Counted from the first letter of the stretch, positions 8,414-17,175 are shown. The stretch: DNA of 64,000 bases from Shewanella psychrophila (GCF_002005305.1 NZ_CP014782.1:4216001-4280000), one strand, 5' to 3'. The notes: generated by a model not told the origin, from the sequence alone. A program made the numbers and translations.

Positions 8414-9781
8414 ATGAAGAAGATTATCTTTTTACTATTAAGAAAAGCCATTTATTACGCTTCAGGGCTGTGCCCAAGAACCAATAAGGCCGTAATGGGA
8501 TGCTACCAAGACAAGTTTGCCGATAATGCCAAATACCTTTACCTTCACTGGCAAAATACTGATTTTATCCAGACAATTTGGATAAGTGGTGACAAGGAGC
8601 TAGTGAGTCAACTCAGAGATGATGGCTTTGAAGCTTATTCTCGCAGAAGCATACAAGGAATAGTCCACTGCTTAACTGCTAAGTACTATTTCTACAGCGG
8701 ATACATAGGTGACATTAGCCAGTATTTGGCCAAAGGCGCCGTTAAGATCAATCTCTGGCATGGCTCGCCACTCAAGAAAATAGAATTCGATATCACCTCG
8801 GGGCCCCTAGCAACGACTTACCAGATAACCGACTTTAAAACTAAAATCTTCAACTCCATAAAGTATCATCAGACGTATATCAAACCCGATATCATGTTCA
8901 GCCCCAGCCCAGTGATGGATGCGCTATTCTCATCGGCCTTTAGGCTGCCCATGTCACAAATCCATAGAAGCGGAAACCCAAGAACAGACTACTACAGGCG
9001 TTATCCAGATAAAAAGCAGTCTATTTCTCAAATATTTAACCACCAATATAGTCAAGTTATTCTCTACCGCCCAACTTGGATAGACTCCCCTCATGATGCA
9101 AAGAGAAGTATTGAGAAAGAGACTGAGCAAAGCACAGAGAAGAACATAAGTTCAAGCAAGCGATACATAGGAGGATTCGACTGGCAATCACTCTCGACTC
9201 AGTTAAAAGATAATAATCAGCTGTTTCTGATCCGCTTTCATCCTAACCAGGCCCACTTGGCTAAACGACTTAAAAACTATCCCAACATCATAGATATTTC
9301 TCATTGGCAGGACATTTATAATATCTTTCATGAAATAGACCTCTTGATCACAGATGAGTCATCTCTGTGTATCGACTTTCTGCTCTATCAAACACCCACT
9401 ATTTTTTATACCAGCTCTGATGTAAGAAAAGACAAAACGTCAAAAACAGCAGCTTCCTCTTCAACAAAACCTTCAATACTAAAAACAGAAACAGAAAAGA
9501 ATCATATAAAAAACGACCACTATGACTATGTAGACAACTTGCCCCTGTTTGGAATAGGGCATTCAAAAACTGTAGACAAGTTTGAAGACTTGCTAATAAA
9601 GCTTAGGTGCAGTGACAGCTTCTATATCTCAGCCCATGTGAGCCATGAATACAAACAATTAACGCAATTATTCTGGCCTGAACAAGCCTGTGACGCCTTC
9701 GATACTATCGAGCTACAGATAGGAAAAATATCGAATAAAACCAAGGTGAGCCAAGAAAAATACAGAACTAGCCCTACATAA
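8414..9781 (+). CDS. CDP-glycerol glycerophosphotransferase (TagB/TagF) family protein
   Basis: The 455-residue protein matches the TagB/TagF-like GT-B family. It contains INLWHGSPLKKIEFD, with the His-Gly of the active site near residue 116, the RFHPNQ motif, and LLITDESSLCIDFLLYQTP, corresponding to the DYSS...F motif of the family's C-terminal half. These enzymes move glycerol-phosphate or another polyol-phosphate from CDP donors, but in Gram-negative capsule loci many relatives transfer other units. Two Lys/Ser/Thr-rich insertions (near residues 225-255 and 335-370) are unusual. GGAG lies close before the ATG. It is the last gene of the plus-strand operon. Confidence 0.8.
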   Translation: MKKIIFLLLRKAIYYASGLCPRTNKAVMGCYQDKFADNAKYLYLHWQNTDFIQTIWISGDKELVSQLRDDGFEAYSRRSIQGIVHCLTAKYYFYSGYIGDISQYLAKGAVKINLWHGSPLKKIEFDITSGPLATTYQITDFKTKIFNSIKYHQTYIKPDIMFSPSPVMDALFSSAFRLPMSQIHRSGNPRTDYYRRYPDKKQSISQIFNHQYSQVILYRPTWIDSPHDAKRSIEKETEQSTEKNISSSKRYIGGFDWQSLSTQLKDNNQLFLIRFHPNQAHLAKRLKNYPNIIDISHWQDIYNIFHEIDLLITDESSLCIDFLLYQTPTIFYTSSDVRKDKTSKTAASSSTKPSILKTETEKNHIKNDHYDYVDNLPLFGIGHSKTVDKFEDLLIKLRCSDSFYISAHVSHEYKQLTQLFWPEQACDAFDTIELQIGKISNKTKVSQEKYRTSPT

Positions 9782-9818
9782 AGATTAATAAACAAATTCA
9801 AATTGTTAGTCATTTCAC

Positions 9819-9887
9819 CGTAGGAGCGCGCTTTAGCCGCGATGCTTTGTCTCGCTAATTATTCTCGGGCCTGAAGACCCTCCTACA
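9819..9887. repeat. REP doublet
   Basis: An inverted pair: GTAGGAGCGCGCTTTAGCCG followed after about 25 bp by GGGCCTGAAGACCCTCCTACA. It lies between the convergent ends of the TagB-like gene and rmlA, where it could also act as a transcription-terminating hairpin. Confidence 0.8.
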
Positions 9888-9900
9888 AAACAAGCCAGCC

Positions 9901-10791
9901 CTACATAGGTATTTTAAGCAAACCTAAGAGGTACTCACCATAACCACTATTGAGCAAGGGTTTAGCAAGCTCTCTCAACTGGGCATCATCAATCAGACCT
10001 AGACGGTAAGCGACCTCCTCTGGGCAGTTAATCTTGAGCCCTTGTCGCTTTTCTATGGCTGAAATAAATTGAGTCGCTTCGGCAAAAGCATCGGGAGTTC
10101 CAGTATCAAGCCAGGCCGTTCCTCTGCCCAGTATATTCACTTTTAAATCGCCAGAAATTAAGTACATATTAACCAGATCGACAATTTCGAGCTCGCCTCG
10201 GCCGGAAGGATTAATTTGCTTAGCAAAATCAGAGGCTCTATTATCAAAAAAATACAATCCGGGCATGGCATACTTAGATTGAGGCTTAGCTGGTTTCTCC
10301 TCAATCGAGAGTGCACGCCCACAATCATCGAAGCTAATCACGCCGTAATCTTGTGGATTTGACACGTGATAAGCAAACACAGTAGTCCCTATATCAGCAG
10401 CGCCGGATTCATTAGCGCAAGTTTGGCTCAATAGCGGAGTTAACGAGTCACCATAGAAGAGGTTATCGCCTAAAATTAAAGCACTAGGGCCTCCATCGAG
10501 AAAGTCTTCCGCTATGATTAACGCTTCGGCAAGCCCATTGGGGTCAGCTTGCTCAGCATAGTGCAGCGATATCCCCCATTGAGTGCCATCTTGCAATAAG
10601 GCACGAAACAGAGGCAAGTCTGCCGGTCTACAAATCAGTAGAACCTCTCTTACCCCAGCCTGCATCAGAGTCGAAATAGGATAATAAATCACAGGCTTAT
10701 CATAAATTGGTAGTAACTGCTTACTCACAACCTGAGTCATAGGAAACAACCTAGACCCGGTACCACCAGCTAAAATAATGCCTTTTCTCAT
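9901..10791 (-). CDS. rmlA: Glucose-1-phosphate thymidylyltransferase
   Basis: It makes dTDP-glucose from dTTP and glucose-1-phosphate, the first step of dTDP-deoxysugar synthesis. The canonical N-terminus MRKGIILAGGTGSRLFPMT, the VSKQLLPIYDKPVIYYP block, LGDNLFYG and EEKP are all present, with normal length. I start it at the ATG at 10791 (next to KGIILAGG) rather than 10809. It stands alone, opposite in strand to both neighbours and bordered by REP elements, with no rmlB, rmlC or rmlD beside it. A second rmlA lies at 50163, so this copy is either redundant or serves the plus-strand locus. Confidence 0.95.
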   Translation of the reverse strand: MRKGIILAGGTGSRLFPMTQVVSKQLLPIYDKPVIYYPISTLMQAGVREVLLICRPADLPLFRALLQDGTQWGISLHYAEQADPNGLAEALIIAEDFLDGGPSALILGDNLFYGDSLTPLLSQTCANESGAADIGTTVFAYHVSNPQDYGVISFDDCGRALSIEEKPAKPQSKYAMPGLYFFDNRASDFAKQINPSGRGELEIVDLVNMYLISGDLKVNILGRGTAWLDTGTPDAFAEATQFISAIEKRQGLKINCPEEVAYRLGLIDDAQLRELAKPLLNSGYGEYLLGLLKIPM

Positions 10792-10847
10792 ATTTGACTT
10801 ACATCTCAATAATTAACATAAAAAAGAAATTATATATTAACACCCCC

Positions 10848-11011
10848 CAGGAGCGTGTTTTAGCCATGATCCCTTGTCTCGTTGCCCTCCCGCTTGAAAC
10901 CGATCCTACATAAATGATGGTGCTGCACCTATATTAAAAAGATCAGCACAAAAATCAAATCTACACAGTTCGACTAAGCCATACATACCGTAGGAGCGCG
11001 CTTTAGCCGCA
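10848..11011. repeat. REP elements upstream of the REP-associated transposase
   Basis: A degenerate doublet (10848-10910: CCAGGAGCGTGTTTTAGCCA ... CTTGAAACCGATCCTACA) and a single well-kept copy (10988-11011: CCGTAGGAGCGCGCTTTAGC). They lie in the gap between the divergent rmlA and transposase genes; nothing else is seen there. Confidence 0.78.
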
Positions 11012-11060
11012 ATTTTCTTCTAAAATTATAAAATCGATTTAAATCAGAACAAGGCTAATT

Positions 11061-11516
11061 ATGGAACATGGAAGAAACTTGAGGCTCGGAAGATACAGTA
11101 GCGAAAATAACGTCTACTTCGTTACGACCAATACCCACCAAAGAGAACCATTGTTTAATGATTTTGGCAGTGCTCGAATCGTCATTAACAATTTGAGATT
11201 GTCTGATGATCAAAAAATAACGTCAATCATTGGTTATACCCTGATGCCAGATCACCTACACTGGCTTTTTAGGCTCAATAATGTCAATGATCTAAGTCAT
11301 GCCGTAGGGAAAATAAAAGGTCGAAGTGCAAAACAGATCAATACTCATATACAACGAAATATTAAAGTGTGGCAATCAGGGTTTTACGATCATTGCTTGA
11401 AGCAAGATGAAGAAATAAAGGAAGTGATGAGGTACATCGTTGCTAATCTATTACGCGCTAATTTAGTAGACAACATTGGCAATTACTCACATTGGAATTG
11501 CATATATTTACCCTAG
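11061..11516 (+). CDS. REP-associated tyrosine transposase (RAYT, Y1/HUH type)
   Basis: This 151-residue protein has the REP-associated transposase features: a YFVTTNTHQREPLF start, the metal-binding HUH motif in MPDHLHWLF, a KGRSAKQIN segment, WQSGFYDHCL, and the YIVANLLRANLV helix that carries the catalytic tyrosine. Single-domain HUH nucleases of this type nick and join single-stranded DNA at REP palindromes. REP copies lie about 50 bp upstream and directly downstream, as expected for a RAYT unit. It appears intact. It is the candidate enzyme for spreading the REP elements in this window. Confidence 0.93.
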   Translation: MEHGRNLRLGRYSSENNVYFVTTNTHQREPLFNDFGSARIVINNLRLSDDQKITSIIGYTLMPDHLHWLFRLNNVNDLSHAVGKIKGRSAKQINTHIQRNIKVWQSGFYDHCLKQDEEIKEVMRYIVANLLRANLVDNIGNYSHWNCIYLP

Positions 11517-11518
11517 AA

Positions 11519-11576
11519 CCGGCTGCAGCCGCAATGCATCTTATTAATTCTTCTCGGGGCTGAAGCCTCTCCTACA
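11519..11576. repeat. REP doublet downstream of the transposase
   Basis: CGGCTGCAGCCGCAATG followed by CGGGGCTGAAGCCTCTCCTACA. Together with the upstream copy this brackets the transposase gene. Confidence 0.78.
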
Positions 11577-11648
11577 CTAAGGCCAATACAACCCATTACA
11601 CCAACACAGGTCGATTAATCCACAGCCTCCCCACACACCGAATGCTGT

Positions 11649-12605
11649 TTATGCATAAAAATCTTCTACCGCTTTAATGAATCTATTCAGGTCTGCTTTA
11701 GCCAATGCATTGATCCCTGCGGCTGCGGCCCTGCCGCCGCCCGTGTCAAATTGGCTACAGATATCACCAGCTCCTTGCTTATTATTTAATGGTGCCCGTA
11801 AAGACACGGTATAAGTGCCATCATTATTATCGGTTAACACCCCATGGGCAGAGTCAGGCTTTTGATTAGCCAGATAGTTACCGTAAACGCCGCTAACGCG
11901 TCTCGCCCAAGCACGATCGGGTAATTCAAAAACAGATAAAGTTGCGCTACGATGGCAAGACTCTATAGCCAATGCATTATCCATGTCTTGTGTATATGCG
12001 CTTTGAAGCTGGTAGAAAGGCGAATCAACATCGGCTATCACATCAAAAGGATTGGGATACTTAAGCAAGGCTAGATACAGTTCTGCGGGATGAAAATGCA
12101 GGTCTTGAGTTTTGCTGCCGTAACCATTGTAATTAATCATGGTCCCAAGTTCATTAAGCTGCTCAGCTTGAGACTTAGACAAACCAGCTTGTTCGGCTAA
12201 TTTATCAGCCTTAGCAATAAGGTTATCACCAAAAGCTGCCGTAATTGCCCAAAGATGGAACTGCCCACCTAAAACTTTATCGATAATCAGTGCCGTACAG
12301 GTATTGGCATCTAAATCGATATGATCCTGCAAGTTCTCATGCTTAGGAATATCACCGCACCTATGGTGATCGGCATAATACACAATCGCACCAACTTCGA
12401 GAGCGCGTAAGAGAACATCTCGATTTTTCTCCATTGAGATATCGAGTACCGTAAGTCTGTCTCCAGATTTCGCAGGCACATTTTCCAGTAGCTGGATGTC
12501 ACGTTTGACGCCTGTCACTAACTCACTCTCAATCGGGTTCGCCAATCTAAGTTGCAACAAGGCGATGATGCCATCTGCATCACCGTTAAAGATATCGTAA
12601 TTCAT
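11649..12605 (-). CDS. DHH-family phosphoesterase-like protein
   Basis: The 318-residue protein has the DHH superfamily hallmarks: FNGDADGI at residues 6-13 in the place of the HxDxDG motif, VLDIS near residue 55, the DHH triad at 79-81 in YYADHHRCGD, and a C-terminal glycine motif GGGRAAAAGIN corresponding to the DHHA1 substrate-binding GG(G/H) loop. Relatives hydrolyse phosphodiesters such as nanoRNA, pAp or cyclic dinucleotides. If it acts on pAp it would fit the sulfate-activation genes next door, but that is inference. It starts 14 bp from a heptamer array that occupies its 5' leader. No strong ribosome site is visible. Confidence 0.8.
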   Translation of the reverse strand: MNYDIFNGDADGIIALLQLRLANPIESELVTGVKRDIQLLENVPAKSGDRLTVLDISMEKNRDVLLRALEVGAIVYYADHHRCGDIPKHENLQDHIDLDANTCTALIIDKVLGGQFHLWAITAAFGDNLIAKADKLAEQAGLSKSQAEQLNELGTMINYNGYGSKTQDLHFHPAELYLALLKYPNPFDVIADVDSPFYQLQSAYTQDMDNALAIESCHRSATLSVFELPDRAWARRVSGVYGNYLANQKPDSAHGVLTDNNDGTYTVSLRAPLNNKQGAGDICSQFDTGGGRAAAAGINALAKADLNRFIKAVEDFYA

Positions 12606-12619
12606 GAAAGCTCTAGTTT

Positions 12620-12687
12620 AAGTTTTAAGTTTTAAGTTTTAAGTTTTAAGTTTTAAGTTTTAAGTTTTAAGTTTTAAGTTTTAAGTT
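12620..12687. repeat. Heptamer tandem array AAGTTTT, 9 full copies plus 5 bases
   Basis: Perfect 7-bp tandem repeats lie immediately upstream of the minus-strand DHH gene. On the transcript the unit reads AAAACTT and falls in the 5' leader. It abuts a copy of the dispersed repeat described at 12688. Confidence 0.97.
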
Positions 12688-12844
12688 ACGCGATTGATAT
12701 AAAACCAAAAATTTAAAAATCTACAACGATTCTTAGTTCTTTTAGTCTTTTACTCGAGACTCATAACTTTCTTAGCTCTGTCTTGTACTCGAAACTACGC
12801 TATCGAGACTTTCTTAGCTCAATCTTTAGCTCGAAACGGATTCA
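12688..12844. repeat. Body of dispersed heptamer-associated repeat, copy 1
   Basis: The sequence from ACGCGATTGATATAAAACC to ATCTTTAGCTCGAAACGGA matches, with scattered differences, the bodies at 13699 and 24228. Shared blocks include ACCAAAAATTTAAA, TTTTACTCGAGACTC, AACTTTCTTAGCTCTGTCTT and CTCGAAACTACGCTATCGAG. It fills the gap between cysC and the DHH gene. Confidence 0.88.
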
Positions 12845-13519
12845 TCATAACTCGAGTAAATATCCACTGCCTTTAAGATAATCGATCACCTGCTTCGCGC
12901 AAGCTTCTACTGACTGTTCTGCAGTCTTAACATGCACTTCAGGGTTCACTGGTATCTCATAGGCTGAATCTATGCCGGTAAAGTTTTTAATCTCCCCTGC
13001 GCGGGCTTTCTTGTATAAACCTTTTGGGTCTCTTAGCTCACATATCTCAATCGGCGTGTCGATAAAGACCTCGACAAACTCCCCTTCCTGTAACTGATTT
13101 CTCACCAGTTCTCTATCTACAAGGAAAGGTGAGATAAATGCTGTTGAAACCAGCTGACCGGCATCGACAAACAATTTAGAGACTTCACCTATACGGCGAA
13201 TATTCTCGACTCTATCTTCATCTGAAAAGCCTAAATCACCATTCAAGCCATGACGAACATTATCACCATCTAACAAATAGGTTTTACAGCCGATATCATG
13301 GAGCATCTTATCAACTGCATTAGCCACTGTAGATTTTCCCGAGCCACTTAGGCCAGTAAACCAAAGCACCCCAGGACGATGGCCATTACTAGCTACTCGC
13401 TCAACATGGGACACACTAGCTTGATGCCAAATAACATCTGAAGATTTGTCCCCTTCACTCTCTATTTCCTGATAAGGCGACGCTGCTATTTTCGATAATA
13501 ATGACATAAAAAAATCCAT
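12845..13519 (-). CDS. cysC: Adenylyl-sulfate kinase
   Basis: It phosphorylates APS to PAPS in sulfate activation. The P-loop GLSGSGKST is at residues 56-64, followed by LLDGDNVRHGLNGDLGFS (the APS-binding DGDN..R block), RIGEVSKLF, TAFISPF and DPKGLYKKARAGEIKNFTGID. It is 224 residues, close to the family norm. The start is uncertain: ATG at 13519 or 13507. Neither has a clear ribosome site, because the leader is taken up by a 24-copy heptamer array. It is the last cys gene of the operon cysD-cysN-permease-cysC. Confidence 0.97.
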   Translation of the reverse strand: MDFFMSLLSKIAASPYQEIESEGDKSSDVIWHQASVSHVERVASNGHRPGVLWFTGLSGSGKSTVANAVDKMLHDIGCKTYLLDGDNVRHGLNGDLGFSDEDRVENIRRIGEVSKLFVDAGQLVSTAFISPFLVDRELVRNQLQEGEFVEVFIDTPIEICELRDPKGLYKKARAGEIKNFTGIDSAYEIPVNPEVHVKTAEQSVEACAKQVIDYLKGSGYLLEL

Positions 13520-13530
13520 AAGTTAGTTTC

Positions 13531-13698
13531 GAGCTACGAGCTACGAGCTACGAGCTACGAGCTACGAGCTACGAGCTACGAGCTACGAGCTACGAGCTAC
13601 GAGCTACGAGCTACGAGCTACGAGCTACGAGCTACGAGCTACGAGCTACGAGCTACGAGCTACGAGCTACGAGCTACGAGCTACGAGCTACGAGCTAC
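13531..13698. repeat. Heptamer tandem array GAGCTAC, exactly 24 copies
   Basis: 168 bp of perfect repeats with no mismatch, starting 11 bp upstream of the cysC ATG. On the coding (minus) strand the unit is GTAGCTC. It directly joins the repeat body at 13699. Confidence 0.98.
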
Positions 13699-13852
13699 GC
13701 ATGATATAGAACCAAAAATTTAAATGACAACAATGATTTTCTATTTTTTAATCTTTTACTCGAGACTCGTAACTTTCTTAGCTCTGTCTTGAACTCGAAA
13801 CTACGCTATCGAGACTTTATTAGCTCTGTCTTGTACTCGCAACTGCCCTAGA
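13699..13852. repeat. Body of dispersed heptamer-associated repeat, copy 2
   Basis: Positions 13699-13818 match 24228-24347 over 120 bp with one mismatch (A13792), while flanking sequences diverge. It runs up to the stop codon of the permease gene. Confidence 0.92.
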
Positions 13853-15580
13853 TTAAAACGGGAAAAATACAGGTACAGCCATTAGTACTATGACCCCATA
13901 GGTCAAGCTCACTGGCAGCCCAACTCTTACAAAGTCGATGATTCGATAATGTCCGGCGTTATACACCATCAAGTTAGTCTGGTAGCCATAGGGGCTGATA
14001 AAACTGCCACTCGCTGCAAATGCAACAGTCATGACAAAAGGTAAGATATCCACACCAAAGCCTAAAGCGATACTGTAAGCAATAGGAAACATTAACGCAG
14101 CGGCAGCATTATTGGTAATAAGCTCTGTCATCAGCCAGGTTGCGACGTAAACCAATATCAAAGCAAAATAGAGATGATCTTTATCCGTTACGCTATTGAC
14201 CCACTGGGCCACTAAATCGGCGACGCCATTATTAACTAATGCATGTGAAAGCAAGATAGCCGTTGAAACAATGAGCCAAATATCTACAGGGAAACGCCTC
14301 ACCACTTCATTTACGTTGAGACATTTACTAAAAATAAGCACGCCAAGGAGCAATAACATGCCTTGTAGCATCTCTATAACACCCGATGCAGCAAGCGCTA
14401 TCGTCAATAAAAACCCACCGATAGATAGCCATGCTTTTGCACCATTGATGCGAATTTCAGGCTCAACACCACTGATAACGATGAAGTTTTTACTGATATT
14501 TCGACGGGTCTTAAAATCTTCACCTACGGCTAAGACTAAAAAGTCTCCCGCTCTAATTACCACTTCACCCAGCTTACCTGAAATTTCCTCCCCGTCACGA
14601 CGAATCGCAACGACAGCAGCATCGAACAAGGCCCGAAAGCCAGAGCCTTTGAGTGTCTTACCGAGCAGTACACTTTCTTGCTTCACCACAACTTCGGTTA
14701 AATTTGAGTCCAGTAGGCCATTTTTCTCGGCAAACATCTCCAAACCAGAAAACTGACTCAACTGCATCATCTTAGTGATATCACCACTGAAAATAAGTCT
14801 GTCATTAAGCAGCAGTACTTCTGTCGGTGTCACTGGGCTTATCAAGCGTCCATCCCGAACAACTTCGACCAGAAACAGTGATTCGAGATGCCTAAGACCA
14901 TTATCTTCGACCGAGCGGCCAATGAGCTCAGATCCTGCGACAACTTTAGCATCAATAAAATAGCCTTTGGAACAGGTTTCTTTATGCTCGATGTCAGGCA
15001 ACCAGCGAGAAGCCAGTCTCAACACTAAACCGCAGCCTAAAACCAGCATGATTCCTACAGCCGTAAACGAGAAGAAACTTAACGACTTCCCTGCTGCATT
15101 GATATAAAGACTGTTAACGATCAAGTTGGTTGATGTGCCTATTAGGGTGAGTGTTCCCCCTAAGATAGCCGCATAGGAGAGAGGCAATAACAGTTTGCTG
15201 GCAAAGTGATGCGGATTATTTCGAATTGGCGATAGCAAGGTGGCAACCACGGCTGTGTTATTAAGCATGGCCGAGCTTAGCGCTGTAATGCCGAAGAGTC
15301 TCATCCAGGTAGAGTTGTAATTACTCACAATCACCTTTGAGGCGATCACCCTGAGCAAGCGAGTCTTCTCCAAGGCGAAGGAGCATAAGATCAATAGAAC
15401 CAAAGTCACCAAACCTGGGTTGGACATGCTTGAGAGCAGTTGCTCTCGAGAGACTAAATTGAGTCCAACCAAGGCTAACAGAGCCACACCAAACACCACG
15501 GCTGGACGGCTCTGAAAACGAATAAGTCCCGCGATGGTCGCGACAAATATTCCTATGGTAAAATATGCATCTAGAGACAT
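13853..15580 (-). CDS. SLC13-family anion permease with central TrkA-C domains (probable sulfate transporter)
   Basis: The 575-residue protein has two halves of membrane segments (residues 1-190 and 385-575) separated by two TrkA-C domains at about 200-365 (ELIGRSVEDNGLRHL, VLLGKTLKGSGFRAL). Each half carries the SLC13/DASS hairpin motif: ALSSAMLNNTAVVATLLSP with GTSTNLIVNS, and ELITNNAAAALMFPIA with SPYGYQTNLMVY. This architecture is typical of sodium/sulfate symporters that sit in cys operons. AGGA lies 5 bases before the ATG. Its place between cysN and cysC strongly supports sulfate uptake, though the substrate is inferred from context. Confidence 0.9.
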   Translation of the reverse strand: MSLDAYFTIGIFVATIAGLIRFQSRPAVVFGVALLALVGLNLVSREQLLSSMSNPGLVTLVLLILCSFALEKTRLLRVIASKVIVSNYNSTWMRLFGITALSSAMLNNTAVVATLLSPIRNNPHHFASKLLLPLSYAAILGGTLTLIGTSTNLIVNSLYINAAGKSLSFFSFTAVGIMLVLGCGLVLRLASRWLPDIEHKETCSKGYFIDAKVVAGSELIGRSVEDNGLRHLESLFLVEVVRDGRLISPVTPTEVLLLNDRLIFSGDITKMMQLSQFSGLEMFAEKNGLLDSNLTEVVVKQESVLLGKTLKGSGFRALFDAAVVAIRRDGEEISGKLGEVVIRAGDFLVLAVGEDFKTRRNISKNFIVISGVEPEIRINGAKAWLSIGGFLLTIALAASGVIEMLQGMLLLLGVLIFSKCLNVNEVVRRFPVDIWLIVSTAILLSHALVNNGVADLVAQWVNSVTDKDHLYFALILVYVATWLMTELITNNAAAALMFPIAYSIALGFGVDILPFVMTVAFAASGSFISPYGYQTNLMVYNAGHYRIIDFVRVGLPVSLTYGVIVLMAVPVFFPF

Positions 15581-15619
15581 AGATTCCTAATAGCTATTAA
15601 GCTGCGTGGTAATTTTAAG

Positions 15620-15690
15620 CAACAAGTCATGGTCTACATAACAACTTACAACTTTCTCAGCTCTGTCATTAACTTAGAGCTTAAAACTAA
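15620..15690. repeat. Degenerate fragment of the heptamer-associated repeat body
   Basis: The stretch ACTTTCTCAGCTCTGTCATTAACTTAGAGCTTAAAACTAAGCC resembles the ACTTTCTTAGCTCTGTCTTGTACTCGA part of the repeat body, without a tandem array. It lies in the 114-bp gap between the permease and cysN. Confidence 0.5.
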
Positions 15691-15694
15691 GCCA

Positions 15695-17128
15695 TTAGCC
15701 TTTAGTAATATCCTTAGCGCCCCAATGTGGGAAATGCTTACGGACCAAGGCATTCATCTCTAATTCAAATTCTGAATAACTATGCTTCGCCAACTGATTA
15801 GACGAATCACTCTTGGAAGAAAGTGCCTCGGTAGGGTTACGGATCATACCAGCGCCCACTGTTACGTTTGTCAGGCGATCTATGATTATAAAAGCGCCGG
15901 TCGCTCGGTTAATACCGTAGGCATCGAATTGAATTGGTGCTGTCACTGCAAAATTACAATTACCGATCTCATTGAGTTCCAATTGCCCTGCCGCTTGCTT
16001 CTCGAGGGTATTGACATCGACTCGATAATTAATAGCATCGGCATAGCCGTAAACAGATTTACTGCCGACTTTAATGGCATACTCACGGTCAACACACAGA
16101 GGCTCTTCAGTCATCCAAACCACGTCAGCTTCGAAGTTACTCAGTGAAAAAGGCTTATCGTGGGGGCGGACTAACATATCACCACGGCTCACATCTATCT
16201 CATCTTCCAGAGTCAAGGTAACCGCTTCACCAGCGGAAGCTTTCTCCAACTCACCATCAAAGGTCACGATTGACTTTATACGGGTCTCTTTATTCGATGG
16301 TAAGGCCACTACGGTATCGCCAACTCGGACTTCGCCCGAAGCTAGTGTTCCGCAAAAACCACGAAAGTCCAGATTAGGTCGATTAACATATTGAACCTGA
16401 AAACGCAGAGAATCACTCTTATCTTGCTCAACAGAAACGGTATTGAGCAACTTGAGTAAGGTAGACCCTGGATACCAGCTCATATTCGCGCTTTCGTTTA
16501 CTACGTTATCGCCCTTCAACGCCGAGATAGGCACAAACCTAACATCAGAGAACGACAAATCTTTAGCAAATTCACGGTACTCTTTCTTAATTTTCTGGTA
16601 AACGGCTTGATCGTAATCCACCGCATCCATCTTATTGATGGCAATGATGACGTGCTTAATACCTAATTGAGAGCAGATAAAGCTGTGGCGACGAGTTTGA
16701 ACTTGGACTCCATGGCGGGCATCGATCAATATAATCGCTAAATCACAGGTTGAAGCTCCTGTAGCCATATTGCGTGTATACTGCTCATGACCCGGTGTAT
16801 CGGCAATGATAAACTTGCGCTGTTCAGTAGTGAAATAACGATAAGCCACATCAATGGTAATACCTTGCTCTCGCTCAGACTGCAGTCCATCAACTAAAAG
16901 CGCTAAGTCAAATGACTCATCAGTAGTATTAAAACGCTTTGAATCTTTCTCAATAGCCGCCATCTGATCTTCGAAGATCATCTTACTATCGAACAACAGG
17001 CGTCCGATCAAAGTAGACTTGCCATCATCGACACTGCCACAAGTTAGCACTCGCAACATATCTTTGTTTTCATGGACTTTTAGATACTCTTCAATATCTG
17101 AAGCAATCAAATTCGAACTTGTGGTCAT
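15695..17128 (-). CDS. cysN: Sulfate adenylyltransferase subunit 1 (GTPase subunit)
   Basis: This is an EF-Tu-like GTPase that drives ATP sulfurylase. G1 is GSVDDGKSTLIGRLL (residues 31-45), G3 is ADTPGHEQYTRNM, and G4 is INKMDAVD. Beta-barrel domains 2 and 3 follow (FRGFCGTLASGEVRVGD). The length of 477 is normal, with no fused CysC domain; the kinase is separate downstream. AAGGA lies 8 bases before the ATG. CysD should be the direct upstream partner but a four-helix-bundle gene sits between them. Confidence 0.98.
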   Translation of the reverse strand: MTTSSNLIASDIEEYLKVHENKDMLRVLTCGSVDDGKSTLIGRLLFDSKMIFEDQMAAIEKDSKRFNTTDESFDLALLVDGLQSEREQGITIDVAYRYFTTEQRKFIIADTPGHEQYTRNMATGASTCDLAIILIDARHGVQVQTRRHSFICSQLGIKHVIIAINKMDAVDYDQAVYQKIKKEYREFAKDLSFSDVRFVPISALKGDNVVNESANMSWYPGSTLLKLLNTVSVEQDKSDSLRFQVQYVNRPNLDFRGFCGTLASGEVRVGDTVVALPSNKETRIKSIVTFDGELEKASAGEAVTLTLEDEIDVSRGDMLVRPHDKPFSLSNFEADVVWMTEEPLCVDREYAIKVGSKSVYGYADAINYRVDVNTLEKQAAGQLELNEIGNCNFAVTAPIQFDAYGINRATGAFIIIDRLTNVTVGAGMIRNPTEALSSKSDSSNQLAKHSYSEFELEMNALVRKHFPHWGAKDITKG

Positions 17129-17147
17129 CTCTGTGTTCCTTATCTAT

Positions 17148-17175
17148 GAGCTTCGAGCTTCGAGCTTCGAGCTTC
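17148..17175. repeat. Heptamer tandem array GAGCTTC, 4 copies
   Basis: Four perfect copies about 20 bp upstream of the minus-strand cysN start. The unit differs from GAGCTAC at one position. Confidence 0.92.

Noticed and set aside
13531..13698. Tandem array as a CRISPR
   Set aside because: The 7-bp units are directly adjacent with no spacers, and no cas genes are present. The same holds for 23991-24227.
14196..14756. Long plus-strand open frame of 186 codons
   Set aside because: It is antisense to the permease gene, which has clear family motifs. Its Ser/Thr/Pro-rich product looks like a shadow translation and it has no ribosome site.
15782..16394. Plus-strand open frames opposite cysN
   Set aside because: They overlap a fully conserved cysN on the other strand and show no recognisable protein features.
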